The notes beneath the pieces were generated by a model. It searched no databases. It had not been told where the DNA came from and saw only the letters and a list, made by a program, of their open reading frames with translations. From an uncultured Pseudomonadota bacterium (lineage in GTDB: Bacteria; Myxococcota_A; Bradymonadia; Bradymonadales; GCA-2716585): a stretch of DNA of 40,348 nt. This document shows, in pieces, positions 1-7,931 of the stretch. Both the position numbers and the translations under genes were made by a program. The stretch's first letter is position 1. Each line of letters begins with the position of its first letter. The stretch spans positions 1 through 40,348 of the forward strand of contig CAKZKQ010000439.1 of NCBI GenBank assembly GCA_937123825.1, given 5' to 3'.

Positions 1-1747
1 TCAACTGGGGCCTGTCCCCGATGTTGAGGATGATGGCGTCGGGGCCAAGTTCGGCGGCGGCGGTGATCGCCGTGTGGAACTGGGGGTGGGCGTGTGGGTA
101 GTAGCCCTGGGCCATGAGAAAGTCGGTGGTGTGCGTGGCAAAAGGGCCCAGGAGCATGATCAAGGGGGCGTCGGTCACGACGCAGGCGCTGGCGCATGGC
201 CATGGGGCGGCGGGGCCAAGAACGCTCTTGCAGGCGGCGATGAAGTCCCCTTGGGTGACTGGGGTCTGCAGGTGGTGGGTCGCGGTCGAGGAGCGCTCGG
301 GGGTCAAGGTCAACATTGGACGGCGCGCGGACAAGATCTGCCACTCATCGTGCGGTGAGCCAGGCCCGTGGGCGTCGGGCAGCGATCGCCGCAGTGACTC
401 CCAAACGACCAGATCGGCCTTTAAGGCCTCGACGGTGTTGAGCGCGCAGCGGTGGATCAAGCGCGCTTGCACGCCGTGGGCGTCAAGCCACTGACTGTAG
501 AGGCGCAAATCGGGCGTTTGACTCGACAACAGCGGCCTGCTTGGGACCGCAGTCCAGTCGTCGCTGAATTCGGGGCGGTGGGATGGCTGAAGACAGGGAA
601 AGCTCACTTCAAACCGTGCTCCCCCAAGGGGCGCCTCACCCAGCTCGATCTGGCCACTGTGCAGCGCCACCAGACGCCACACCAGCGCCAAACCAAGCCC
701 CACCCCGCGACGATCCCGCACGATCTGGTGAAAGGGCTCAAAGACCAACGCGCGTTCTTCGACAGGGACACCCGGGCCATCGTCGTCCACGCAAATGTGG
801 GCCCGGTGGCCATCAACGCGCAGGCTCAACTCCACGCGCCCTGAACAGTGCTTGACGGCGTTCTCAAGCAGGTTCAGCAGGATCTGACGCAGGCGCTTGG
901 GGTCGGCCATGACCCAGACGGGCTCATCGGGCAGGTTCACGTGCAGCAAGGCTGCCGTCTGCAGTCCAGCACGCACCAACATCGCGGCCTGAGCGCAGGC
1001 GCCGCCCAGTTCGACCGCCACCGGCTCATGGTGCATGTGACCCGAGCTGAGGTGCCCCAACTCAAGGAGCTCTTCGACGATGTTGAGCAAATGACGGCTG
1101 CTGAGCCCGACGGCCTCCAACGCCTCCCGCTGGTCCGGGTTCAATGGACCGTAGACCTGCTCCTGGAGTGCCTCGGTCATGCCCATAATGGTGTTCAAGG
1201 GGCTGCGCAGCTCGTGCCCCATCCGCGCCATAAGTTGGGGGCGCGCAGAGCCGCGCTCAAAGAAGGACAACGACGACGGGGCAGGCGTTGGCGCTGCGTG
1301 CAAGTGGAGGCGACGCTGATCGGCGGCGGCCGCCAGCAGACCGGCCATCTGGTCGATGCCATCGGCGAGCCGCTGCTGGGGCGCTGCCGCAAGGAGCAAA
1401 GCGCCCCACACCTGCTGTCCCCGCCCCACCGGCTCTACCCAACACGCCCCCAGGAGCGGCGCGTCACCCTCCACCCCAAGGCTCTGGGGCTGCCCGCGCT
1501 GCACCACACCTTGAACGCACCGCAGGAGGTTGGGCAGGGTGAGCCCAGCGTGTGGCTCCCCTTGCCGGCCCAAGACCACCTCCAAAGATGGCGCTTCTCC
1601 AGCCGGACGGCGCCGATAAAATGCAACGGTTTCAACGCCCGGCAACCCAAGCGCGGCGCGCGCACACCGCCGCACCAGCTCTTGCTCCGACGGCGCCCCA
1701 CCCAACCGCGCCACCAGCGCTCTCCAGGGGCTAGTCTTCAGGCTCAA
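1..1747 (-). CDS. GAF-domain histidine kinase with receiver-like tail, partial (3' end outside window)
   Basis: The minus strand is open from 1747 to the left edge, at least 582 residues with no stop. Residues ~10-150 look like a GAF sensor domain. They are followed by a DHp helix with H-box MGHELRSPLNT (His about 178), an N box (QILLNLLENAVKH), G1 (DDDGPGV, about 320) and G2 (GVGLGLAL), so this is a cytoplasmic sensor kinase that autophosphorylates on His. After ~385 come two stretches that resemble receiver domains but lack the usual acidic phosphoacceptor; the KP motif of the first reads TP, and the second has GPDAIILNIG where Asp is expected. I chose TTG at 1747 because it overlaps the TGA of the preceding kinase gene (TTGA), which suggests translational coupling; a GTG a little inside is possible. 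There is no N-terminal membrane segment. Signal and partner are unknown. Confidence 0.85.
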   Translation of the reverse strand, partial: MSLKTSPWRALVARLGGAPSEQELVRRCARAALGLPGVETVAFYRRRPAGEAPSLEVVLGRQGEPHAGLTLPNLLRCVQGVVQRGQPQSLGVEGDAPLLGACWVEPVGRGQQVWGALLLAAAPQQRLADGIDQMAGLLAAAADQRRLHLHAAPTPAPSSLSFFERGSARPQLMARMGHELRSPLNTIMGMTEALQEQVYGPLNPDQREALEAVGLSSRHLLNIVEELLELGHLSSGHMHHEPVAVELGGACAQAAMLVRAGLQTAALLHVNLPDEPVWVMADPKRLRQILLNLLENAVKHCSGRVELSLRVDGHRAHICVDDDGPGVPVEERALVFEPFHQIVRDRRGVGLGLALVWRLVALHSGQIELGEAPLGGARFEVSFPCLQPSHRPEFSDDWTAVPSRPLLSSQTPDLRLYSQWLDAHGVQARLIHRCALNTVEALKADLVVWESLRRSLPDAHGPGSPHDEWQILSARRPMLTLTPERSSTATHHLQTPVTQGDFIAACKSVLGPAAPWPCASACVVTDAPLIMLLGPFATHTTDFLMAQGYYPHAHPQFHTAITAAAELGPDAIILNIGDRPQL

Positions 1748-2946
1748 GGCTGAGAGCCCGGGTTGGGCGAAGACGCCGCAGGCGCCGCAGCGGCATGGTG
1801 CGCCGCCGTTGTAGGCACCAGGACATGCACCCGTGTTCCCCGGCTCACCGCAGTATCCACGGCAATCTGCCCACCGTGCGACTCAATGATCTGGCGCACG
1901 ACTGCCATGCCCAGGCCCGTGCCTCGCTCTGGGGATTTGGTGGTGAAGAAAGGCTCAAAAAGACGCGCCTGAACCTCGGGGGTCATGCCAGCGCCGTTGT
2001 CTTCAATGGTCAGCCGCGCGCGCCGCCCGCCATCGAGCACCTCAACACGGAGCCAAATCGTCGCCCCCTCATAGCGGCCATCAAAGGCGTCAAAAGCGTT
2101 TTGCAGCAGGTTGAGCAGGCACTGCTCAAGCTGGGTGCGGATGCCATCGACGTACAAGACCTCTGCGCCCATATCGACGTGGAGACCAACGTCGCGGGCA
2201 TATCCGGTGACCTGGAACATGTCCAGCGTGCTGCGCACGACGCTCTGAAGGCTGACCAGGGTGTGGACCGCGTCATCGCGCACCTGACTCATGCGCTGCA
2301 ACGAGCGGCCATGGGAGACCACGTGGTTCCTGGCGTGCTCAAGCGCGCGCAGATCCTCAAGATCGGCCTGCTGCCCTGCCCTCAAGTCGCGCCCCATCGC
2401 GCGCACCGAGGCGTCCAAAATGGCGGCGGCGTTGTTGAGTTCATGACCGACGCTGGCCAACATGGTGCCCATCAAGGCCAGACGATCGGCGCGCTGGAGC
2501 AGTTGCTGGGTGTGTGCCAGATCAAGCAGGGCCTGCTGGTGCTGGGCCTTGAGGAGATCATGATAGGCTTTGATCTTGACCAGATTCTTGAGCCTGGCGC
2601 GCAGCTCTGCGCCGTTGACGGGCTTGACCAGCAGCTCATCGGCCCCAGCGTCGAGCCCTTGCACCACGCACTCCCGAGAGGCCAACGCAGTGACCATCAC
2701 AATCGGGATGTGCTCCAACGATGGCATCTGGCGCAGCAACGTGCACAGCTCAAACCCATCCATGTCGGGCATCAAGATGTCGATCAAGACCACATCGGGG
2801 ATGCGCTCCTTGACCGCCGCCACGGCCGCCGCGCCGCTTTGCACGCAGCGCACCTGGTAGGGCGCCGGGCGCAGGTGCGCGCGCATGGTTTTCAGTGCCA
2901 GTGGATCATCATCAACGATGAGAACAAGGGGAACGTCGTCTGCCAT
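1744..2946 (-). CDS. Response regulator-histidine kinase hybrid (REC-HisKA-HATPase)
   Basis: A 400-residue protein with the receiver first: residues ~6-120 carry the acidic pocket (VDDD at 11-14), the phosphoacceptor Asp56 in LIDILMPDMDG and the KPV lysine. A coiled linker (~125-155) leads to a DHp domain with H-box VGHELNN (His168), then a HATPase_c domain with NLLQNAFDAF (N box), EDNGAGM (G1), FEPFFTTK (F box) and GTGLGMAVV (G2). The H-box is of the ELNN type seen in NtrB-like kinases, not ELRTPL. With REC at the N-terminus and no membrane segment, the protein probably takes phosphate or a conformational signal from another kinase and relays it. It is followed, with stop/start overlap, by a second kinase gene, so the pair probably forms one pathway. 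No DNA-binding output domain is present. The start has no strong ribosome site. Confidence 0.9.
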   Translation of the reverse strand: MADDVPLVLIVDDDPLALKTMRAHLRPAPYQVRCVQSGAAAVAAVKERIPDVVLIDILMPDMDGFELCTLLRQMPSLEHIPIVMVTALASRECVVQGLDAGADELLVKPVNGAELRARLKNLVKIKAYHDLLKAQHQQALLDLAHTQQLLQRADRLALMGTMLASVGHELNNAAAILDASVRAMGRDLRAGQQADLEDLRALEHARNHVVSHGRSLQRMSQVRDDAVHTLVSLQSVVRSTLDMFQVTGYARDVGLHVDMGAEVLYVDGIRTQLEQCLLNLLQNAFDAFDGRYEGATIWLRVEVLDGGRRARLTIEDNGAGMTPEVQARLFEPFFTTKSPERGTGLGMAVVRQIIESHGGQIAVDTAVSRGTRVHVLVPTTAAHHAAAAPAASSPNPGSQP

Positions 2947-3165
2947 TTTAGATTCGACTGTCTTGCCTCAGAAGAGAAAAACGGGAGGTCGCGGGGTAAT
3001 CTGGGAGCGATGCCGGTCAAAATGAGTCTACGCTTTGTGGCCCGGCTGGTCCACAAAGAAAGCCGTTTTTTTAGTATAGGTAAGAAAGCGTTCAGTGCAG
3101 CGGCGGCACTCATTGCCGCCCAAAAGTGGGATCAGCCGCCCGTCGGCGGCCTTGATGTGGGGCGT

Positions 3166-6100
3166 TCAGCGCTGGCGTCGCCGCCAAGCCACCGCGCACA
3201 TCCCCAGCCCCACCACCAGCCAGGGCCAACCGGGGGTGGCAGGCAAAGGTTGGTGTCCGGCCACCGAGCAGGTGTTGCCGCCGCCCACCGAGAACTCACC
3301 GAGCCCTTCGGGGTCCTCGTCGGGGTCTTCATCATCGTTGTCGCCGCCTCCGCCGCCCTGACAGGCGTCGCCGATGCGGTCGCCGTTGCTGTCGCGCTGG
3401 TTGGAGTTGGGGATGTCAGGGCAGTTGTCCAAGCCGTCTCCGACCCCGTCTCCATCGCGATCGTTGTCGCACGCATCCCCAATGCCATCGTCGTCCAGGT
3501 CATCCTGGTCGATGTTCTGGGTCAGAGGACAGTTGTCGGCCTCATCGGACACCGAGTCGTTGTCGTCGTCGTTGTCACAGACGTCGCCCACGTCGTCGCC
3601 GTCGGCGTCTTCCTGACCGGCGTTGTCCTGCGCAGGGCAGTTGTCTTCGATGTCGGCCAGACCGTCGCCGTCGTCGTCGGGATCACAAGCGTCGCCATCA
3701 CCATCGCCGTCGAGGTCGGCCTGCTCGGGGTTGGCCCGCAGCGGGCAGTTGTCCTGGTCGTCCACCACGGTGTCTCCATCGAGGTCATCCTCACAGATGT
3801 CCCCTTGCCCGTCCTGGTCCAGGTCACGCTGGTCCGCGTTGGGGACCAGACGGCAGTTGTCGATGGTGTCCGAGATGCCATCGTTGTCGCTGTCGTCGTC
3901 ACAGGCGTCGCCTGCACCGTCGCCATCAAAGTCGTCCTGGTCGGGGTTGGGCGCAATGCGGCAGTTGTCTTCGTCATTCTCCAGACCGTCGCCGTCGATG
4001 TCGCTGTCACAGGCGTCGCCGAGGCCATCTTCATCGGTGTCGGTCCGGTCGTCGATGGCCAGCCTGGGACAGTTGTCCTCGTCGTCGTCCACCCCGTCGC
4101 CGTCGGTGTCGTCGTCGCAGGCGTCGCCCACCCCGTCGCCATCAAGGTCGGCCTGGGAGAAGTTGCGCACCAGCGGACAGTTGTCGCTTAAGTCAAAGGT
4201 CAGATCGTTGTCATCGTCGTCGTCACAGGCGTCGCCCTGACCGTCCTCATCGGTGTCGGTCTGGTCGGGGTTGACGACCGTGGGGCAGTTATCCTCTTCG
4301 TTGGGCAGCTCGTCGTTGTCGCTGTCATTGTCGCAGGCGTCGCCCTGGCCATCGCCGTCGGTGTCGGTCTGATCGGGGTTGGGCGTCAGCAGACAGTTGG
4401 CCTCGTCGGCCACCACGGGGGCGTTGTCGCTGTCATCGTCGCAAGCGGCGCCCAGCAGGTCATCGGCGACGTTGGCCGGGTCGGGGTTGGCCACAAACTG
4501 ACAGGTGTCGTCCTGGTCCAAGGCCCCATCATTGTCGTCGTCGTCGTCGCAGGCGTCCCCAAACTCATCCTCGTCGTTGTTGTCCTGCTCGGGGTTGGGC
4601 GTCACCTGGCAGTTGTCCTCGTCGTCCAGCACCCCGTCGTTGTCGGCGTCAAAGTCACAGACATCCCCCACCCCATCGCGATCGGCGTCGGCCTGGTTGG
4701 TGTTGGCGTCAAGAGGGCAGTTGTCCTCAAGGTCCTCGACAAAGTCGTTGTCATCGTCGTCGTCGCAAACATCGCCAAAGTCATCGCCATCATTGTTGGC
4801 CTGATCATCGTTGCGGTTGAAAGGACAGTTGTCATTGACATCCGGGACGGCATCGTTGTCGTCGTTGTCGTCGCAGACATCGCCCACATCATCGCCGTCG
4901 TTGTCGGCCTGATCGCCGTTGGCGTCAAAAGGACAGTTGTCGCTCAGATCATCCACGGCGTCGTTGTCGTCGTCGTCATCGCAGATGTCGCCAAAGTCGT
5001 CGCCATCGTTGTTGGCCTGGTCCGTGTTGGGGATCAACGCACAGTTGTCATCGACATCCAACACCTCGTCGTTGTCGTCATCGTCATCGCAGACATCGCC
5101 AAGGTCGTCGTTGTCGTTGTTGGCCTGATCAAAGTTGCCAATGACCACGCAGTTGTCGTCCACGTCGAGCACGGAGTCGTTGTCGTCGTCATCGTCACAA
5201 GCGTCGCCAAAGGTGTCCTGGTCGGTGTCGAGCTGGTCCGCGTTGGCCTCAAGGCGGCAGTTGTCGGCCAGATCATCGACCTCATCGCCGTCATCATCGC
5301 CATCACAGACATCGCCGTCATCGTCTTCATCGGTGTCGAGCTGGTCTGCGTTGGGGTTTTCCGGGCAGTTGTCCTCCTCGTCCAGCACCCCGTCCCCATC
5401 CAGATCGCCCTCACAGGCGTCGCCCACACTGTTGTCGTCCTCGTCGAGTTGGCCGGCGTTGGCCACAAAAGGACAGTTGTCCTCCTCATCCAGCACCCCA
5501 TCCTCGTCATCGTCGTCGTCACAAACGTCGCCGTCCCCATCATCGTCGTTGTCGGTCTGTTCGGGGTTGGGCGTCAGCGGGCAGTTGTCTTCATCGTCCG
5601 GCACGCGGTCGCCGTCTGAATCAAAGGGCGTGACGATGATCACCACCACCTGACCATCGCTCAGCCCCCCAGGGTCACTGACCTCAAAGGTCACCTCGTA
5701 ACGGCCCGCTTCGCCCCGCGCAGGTGTCCACGCAAAGAGCTGGGTCGCGGGGTTGAACTCGGCACCCTCGGGCACGTCCTGGGCCTCAAAGAGCAGTGGA
5801 TCGTTCTCGGGGTCGGTCGCCTCAAGCGTCAACTCCAGCGTCTGTTCCTCGACCACCACAAGCTCGGGGATCGGCGCCAACACCGGCGGGCGGTTGAGCG
5901 CCACCAGCTCATAGCGGTTGATCGTCGGCGTGTTGCTCTCATCCGAGACCATCGTCGTCGTCACGCGCACAAAGCGCGCCTCGGGCAAAGACAACGGGTA
6001 GCTCTGCTCCCCAGAACCCAACTCAATCTGCTGGGAACCCAGGACATTGACCTGATCGTCGCTGACCTCAATGAGCACCGTCGCCGAGGTGTTGAGCGGC

Positions 6101-7068
6101 ACGCTGCTGGTCACCTCCAGCGCATCCCAAAGCAGCGACAACCCATCGGCCGAGCGCCACGCCGAGGTGTGCGTCCCCAGCGCCGGGTAATCCTGGGTGG
6201 CGTTCATCGCCTCCATCCACTGGGCGTCATCCAAATAGCGCCCATACACCCGCACCTCATCAAAGTGCGTCTCGCCACGGCTGCCAAAGCTCACCCCGCG
6301 CCCCCCAATCTGAGGCGCATAACGGGCGTTGGTCTCGTTGGGGTTGGCCTGGGTCGGAGAGGTCGGCAGGTTGGTCTGGTTCAAGGTCACGCTGACCTCG
6401 CCGTCGATCAACACCTGGATCGAAGACTGATTCACGCGCGCACCCACATGGTGCCACTCATTGTCCGCAAAGACGTTGCCGGTCGAATACGCGTTGTAGT
6501 TGGTGTCGTCCCTGTCCGAGCCGCCCCAAAAGCGCACCTGACCGCTGCTGGTCACCGTCAGCGTATAACCCTGCCGAGGCGCACAGCACGACCCAAACAT
6601 CAAGAGCCCCTGCTCCCCAATGATCGGCTGCTTCACCCACGCCATAAAGGTGTACGGCCCATCCATATCCAGGTCCGACACCGGCTGCTGAAGCTGCAAA
6701 CGGTCCTCGTCGACGGCGTTGGGCGGAGACCGAAACGCATACGCCCCAAAGCGCCCCCCTTCCACAAAGGACGAGTTGCCCTCCAGGGTCGCATCGTCTT
6801 TGTCCGCGTTCGAAGAGCGATCCAGGACCGTGTCCCCCGACCCCTCTTCAAAGGTGTAGTACAACCGGTCCGGCACAGGCCCGCCCTGCCCGTCCAACTC
6901 CAGCCGGTTGCCCTGCGTCCGGGTCTGCTCAAAGACCCCCTGAGACCAGTCTTCATCCTGCTCCCAGACCACGCGCGGCTGAGCCTGCACCACAGACACA
7001 GACCCCACAACCAACACCACCGCGCCCACGCCCGCAGCCCAAAGCCACAACGCCGCTCTTGTATGCAT
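3166..7068 (-). CDS. Secreted LamG / Ig-like / thrombospondin type-3 repeat protein with MYXO-CTERM-like tail
   Basis: A 1300-residue exported protein. A signal peptide (~1-30, ending VQAQ) is followed by a concanavalin-like LamG domain (~65-285, typical ending HFDEVRVYGRYLDDAQW). Next come a beta-rich linker, an Ig/cadherin-like putative domain (~390-480, from NRPPVLAPIPEL) and 21 tandem TSP3 repeats (~482-1236) of the DNCPxxxNxDQxDxDxDGxGDxCD type. The last ~38 residues have a Cys, a hydrophobic helix (WPWLVVGLGMCAVAW) and RRRQR, the architecture of the MYXO-CTERM surface-sorting signal. TSP3 repeats bind Ca2+ through Asp/Asn side chains and the Cys pairs form disulfides, so a long, rigid, very acidic Ca-dependent stalk on the cell surface is likely; adhesion is an inference. 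The repeat array makes the complementary strand open over ~2 kb, which is not a gene. Confidence 0.92.
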   Translation of the reverse strand: MHTRAALWLWAAGVGAVVLVVGSVSVVQAQPRVVWEQDEDWSQGVFEQTRTQGNRLELDGQGGPVPDRLYYTFEEGSGDTVLDRSSNADKDDATLEGNSSFVEGGRFGAYAFRSPPNAVDEDRLQLQQPVSDLDMDGPYTFMAWVKQPIIGEQGLLMFGSCCAPRQGYTLTVTSSGQVRFWGGSDRDDTNYNAYSTGNVFADNEWHHVGARVNQSSIQVLIDGEVSVTLNQTNLPTSPTQANPNETNARYAPQIGGRGVSFGSRGETHFDEVRVYGRYLDDAQWMEAMNATQDYPALGTHTSAWRSADGLSLLWDALEVTSSVPLNTSATVLIEVSDDQVNVLGSQQIELGSGEQSYPLSLPEARFVRVTTTMVSDESNTPTINRYELVALNRPPVLAPIPELVVVEEQTLELTLEATDPENDPLLFEAQDVPEGAEFNPATQLFAWTPARGEAGRYEVTFEVSDPGGLSDGQVVVIIVTPFDSDGDRVPDDEDNCPLTPNPEQTDNDDDGDGDVCDDDDDEDGVLDEEDNCPFVANAGQLDEDDNSVGDACEGDLDGDGVLDEEDNCPENPNADQLDTDEDDDGDVCDGDDDGDEVDDLADNCRLEANADQLDTDQDTFGDACDDDDDNDSVLDVDDNCVVIGNFDQANNDNDDLGDVCDDDDDNDEVLDVDDNCALIPNTDQANNDGDDFGDICDDDDDNDAVDDLSDNCPFDANGDQADNDGDDVGDVCDDNDDNDAVPDVNDNCPFNRNDDQANNDGDDFGDVCDDDDDNDFVEDLEDNCPLDANTNQADADRDGVGDVCDFDADNDGVLDDEDNCQVTPNPEQDNNDEDEFGDACDDDDDNDGALDQDDTCQFVANPDPANVADDLLGAACDDDSDNAPVVADEANCLLTPNPDQTDTDGDGQGDACDNDSDNDELPNEEDNCPTVVNPDQTDTDEDGQGDACDDDDDNDLTFDLSDNCPLVRNFSQADLDGDGVGDACDDDTDGDGVDDDEDNCPRLAIDDRTDTDEDGLGDACDSDIDGDGLENDEDNCRIAPNPDQDDFDGDGAGDACDDDSDNDGISDTIDNCRLVPNADQRDLDQDGQGDICEDDLDGDTVVDDQDNCPLRANPEQADLDGDGDGDACDPDDDGDGLADIEDNCPAQDNAGQEDADGDDVGDVCDNDDDNDSVSDEADNCPLTQNIDQDDLDDDGIGDACDNDRDGDGVGDGLDNCPDIPNSNQRDSNGDRIGDACQGGGGGDNDDEDPDEDPEGLGEFSVGGGNTCSVAGHQPLPATPGWPWLVVGLGMCAVAWRRRQR
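3360..5625 (-). repeat. Coding tandem array: 21 TSP3 units, ~108 bp period
   Basis: Counting the DNC (or variant DTC, ANC) cysteine of each unit gives 21 units of about 36 codons within the secreted protein. The DNA is a quasi-periodic run of GTCGTC/ATCGTC codons for Asp on the complementary strand. Units have diverged (unit 11 reads DTCQFVANPDP and unit 12 ANCLLTPNPDQ), so this is an old array and not a recent slippage expansion. Confidence 0.9.
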
Positions 7069-7167
7069 GATCCCACACCCATCAATATCTTGTACGAGAA
7101 CCCATCACATAACATAGGCGAGCGGGGGGGTGGGGTGCAAGCGGTGGAATCGTGGGTGGGGTGCCCC

Positions 7168-7300
7168 CCCGCTTGCCGGTTCGGTTGCCGCGCTGCGCTT
7201 GGCTGCCCTTTCGGTGCGCTTGCTGCGCTGCGCTTGTGGTTCGGTCGCGGCGCTGCGCTTGCTTCCTTGTGGTGCGGTCGCTCGCTCCCTGATAGCATTT
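7168..7300 (+). repeat. Low-complexity GC repeat, copy 1
   Basis: A run of units like GCTTGCTGCGCTGCGCTTG joined by GTTCGGT. It is nearly identical over ~70 bases to the reverse strand of 15660-15770 and related to the reverse strand of 14160-14345. Each copy is followed by a TTTGTGATGG box, suggesting a dispersed element with defined edges and not chance composition. Confidence 0.75.
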
Positions 7301-7334
7301 GTGATGGATGGGTTATTGGCTTCGCCGGTCAGAG

Positions 7335-7367
7335 TGGGGCATTTCGTCGAAATTGGTTCATTTTTTG
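7335..7367 (+). repeat. 33 bp conserved motif, copy 1
   Basis: The stretch AGTGGGGCATTTCGTCGAAA plus the following 13 bases is identical to the reverse complement of 15446-15478. It contains the palindrome ATTTCGTCGAAAT. In both places it lies beside the GC-rich repeat, but the distance between the two parts differs by ~150 bp. Confidence 0.7.
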
Positions 7368-7579
7368 GAGGCTGGTTGGAAGACAGTTGCGCCTTGTGGA
7401 GCTTTCCAATGGGTTTTGTGAGCGGTGGTGGAGGGTCAGGGGCTTTCCAAGGGGGTGGGCGGCTGGTTTTGGTGGCTTTTTTGGGGGCAACGGTTGGTTT
7501 TGGGGCGAAGGTGGGCGGCAATAGACCGAGTCCCGTTTAAAACGAGCCTTGCAAGGGCGAGAAATCGCAGTTCAGGTCG

Positions 7580-7760
7580 AGAGATGCGAAAGGCTTGGGG
7601 TCACGCCAGTGACTCTCAAGAGATGGACACTGGAAAGTGACATCTCTTAGACCTTGAGATTCTCTATAGTCGAGACAAGCACAGACGAACCGGGGGTTCG
7701 TTGAGCATTGGCGACGACGAGTTCGGCATCATCGGGCCGTCGGGCGACGGGACAATTGTC
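7580..7760 (+). repeat. Structured intergenic element, copy 1 (candidate MITE or structured RNA)
   Basis: Homologous to the reverse strand of 37443-37690. Three hairpins are visible: GGGTCAC/GTGACTC (7598-7615), AAGAGATG with inner CACT-GGAA-AGTG and CATCTCTT (7618-7648), and CGAAC/GTTCG (7686-7700). The paired bases are kept or change together in the other copy while the loops vary. The terminal inverted repeats that are perfect in the second copy are eroded here. It lies ~170 bp past the end of the DUF4132-like gene. Confidence 0.65.
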
Positions 7761-7833
7761 AGACAGAATCTAGCCCGACCCCCTTCAGCGGCTCCTGACG
7801 TTGAGGACCAACGCCGTTGCCAAACCACAGGCC

Positions 7834-7866
7834 GGCAGGAAGGCGAGCTTCGCCGCCTATCCTGCC
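7834..7866. terminator. Strong hairpin downstream of the DUF4132-like gene
   Basis: GGCAGGA and TCCTGCC flank an inner GGCG/CGCC pair with an 8-base loop, 65-98 bases past the stop of the minus-strand gene. There is no T-run, so it may be a terminator, an mRNA 3'-end structure or part of an unrecognised element. Confidence 0.4.
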
Positions 7867-7931
7867 CCCATCAACCCAACCGGGTGCTTGGGCTGATGCG
7901 ATGACAACGCAGGCGGTGAGAGCGACCGTGT

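Larger units (their letters stand above)
7069..7931. other. Gene-free, repeat-rich intergenic region (863 bp)
   Basis: It lies between the divergent start of the TSP3 protein and the end of the DUF4132-like gene. I see no credible gene; short open frames here are made of low-complexity GC repeat. Left to right it holds the CTTGCTGCGCTGCGC repeat, a 33 bp motif shared with 15446-15478, the structured element at 7580-7760 and a strong hairpin at 7834-7866. Any promoter of the TSP3 gene should lie in the first ~150 bases, but I cannot pick one. Confidence 0.7.

Noticed and set aside
3033..3058. Hairpin CTTTGTGG / CCACAAAG after the TSP3 gene as a terminator.
   Set aside because: On the transcribed (minus) strand it is followed only by a weak CATTTTG, so I did not call it; it remains possible.
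1795..4191. A ~800-codon plus-strand open frame rich in Val.
   Set aside because: It is the complement of the REC-kinase gene and the TSP3 repeat array; the Asp/Asn codons of the real gene give GTC/GTT on the other strand. No domain is visible.
3360..5625. Regular ~108 bp periodicity that could suggest a satellite or CRISPR-like array.
   Set aside because: The period is 36 codons of TSP3 protein repeats in frame; units are diverged and there are no spacer/repeat distinctions.
6169..7524. A 451-codon plus-strand open frame opposite the LamG region.
   Set aside because: It is a shadow of the minus-strand secreted protein and runs on into the GC repeat; its composition is His/Arg/Pro-rich without motifs.
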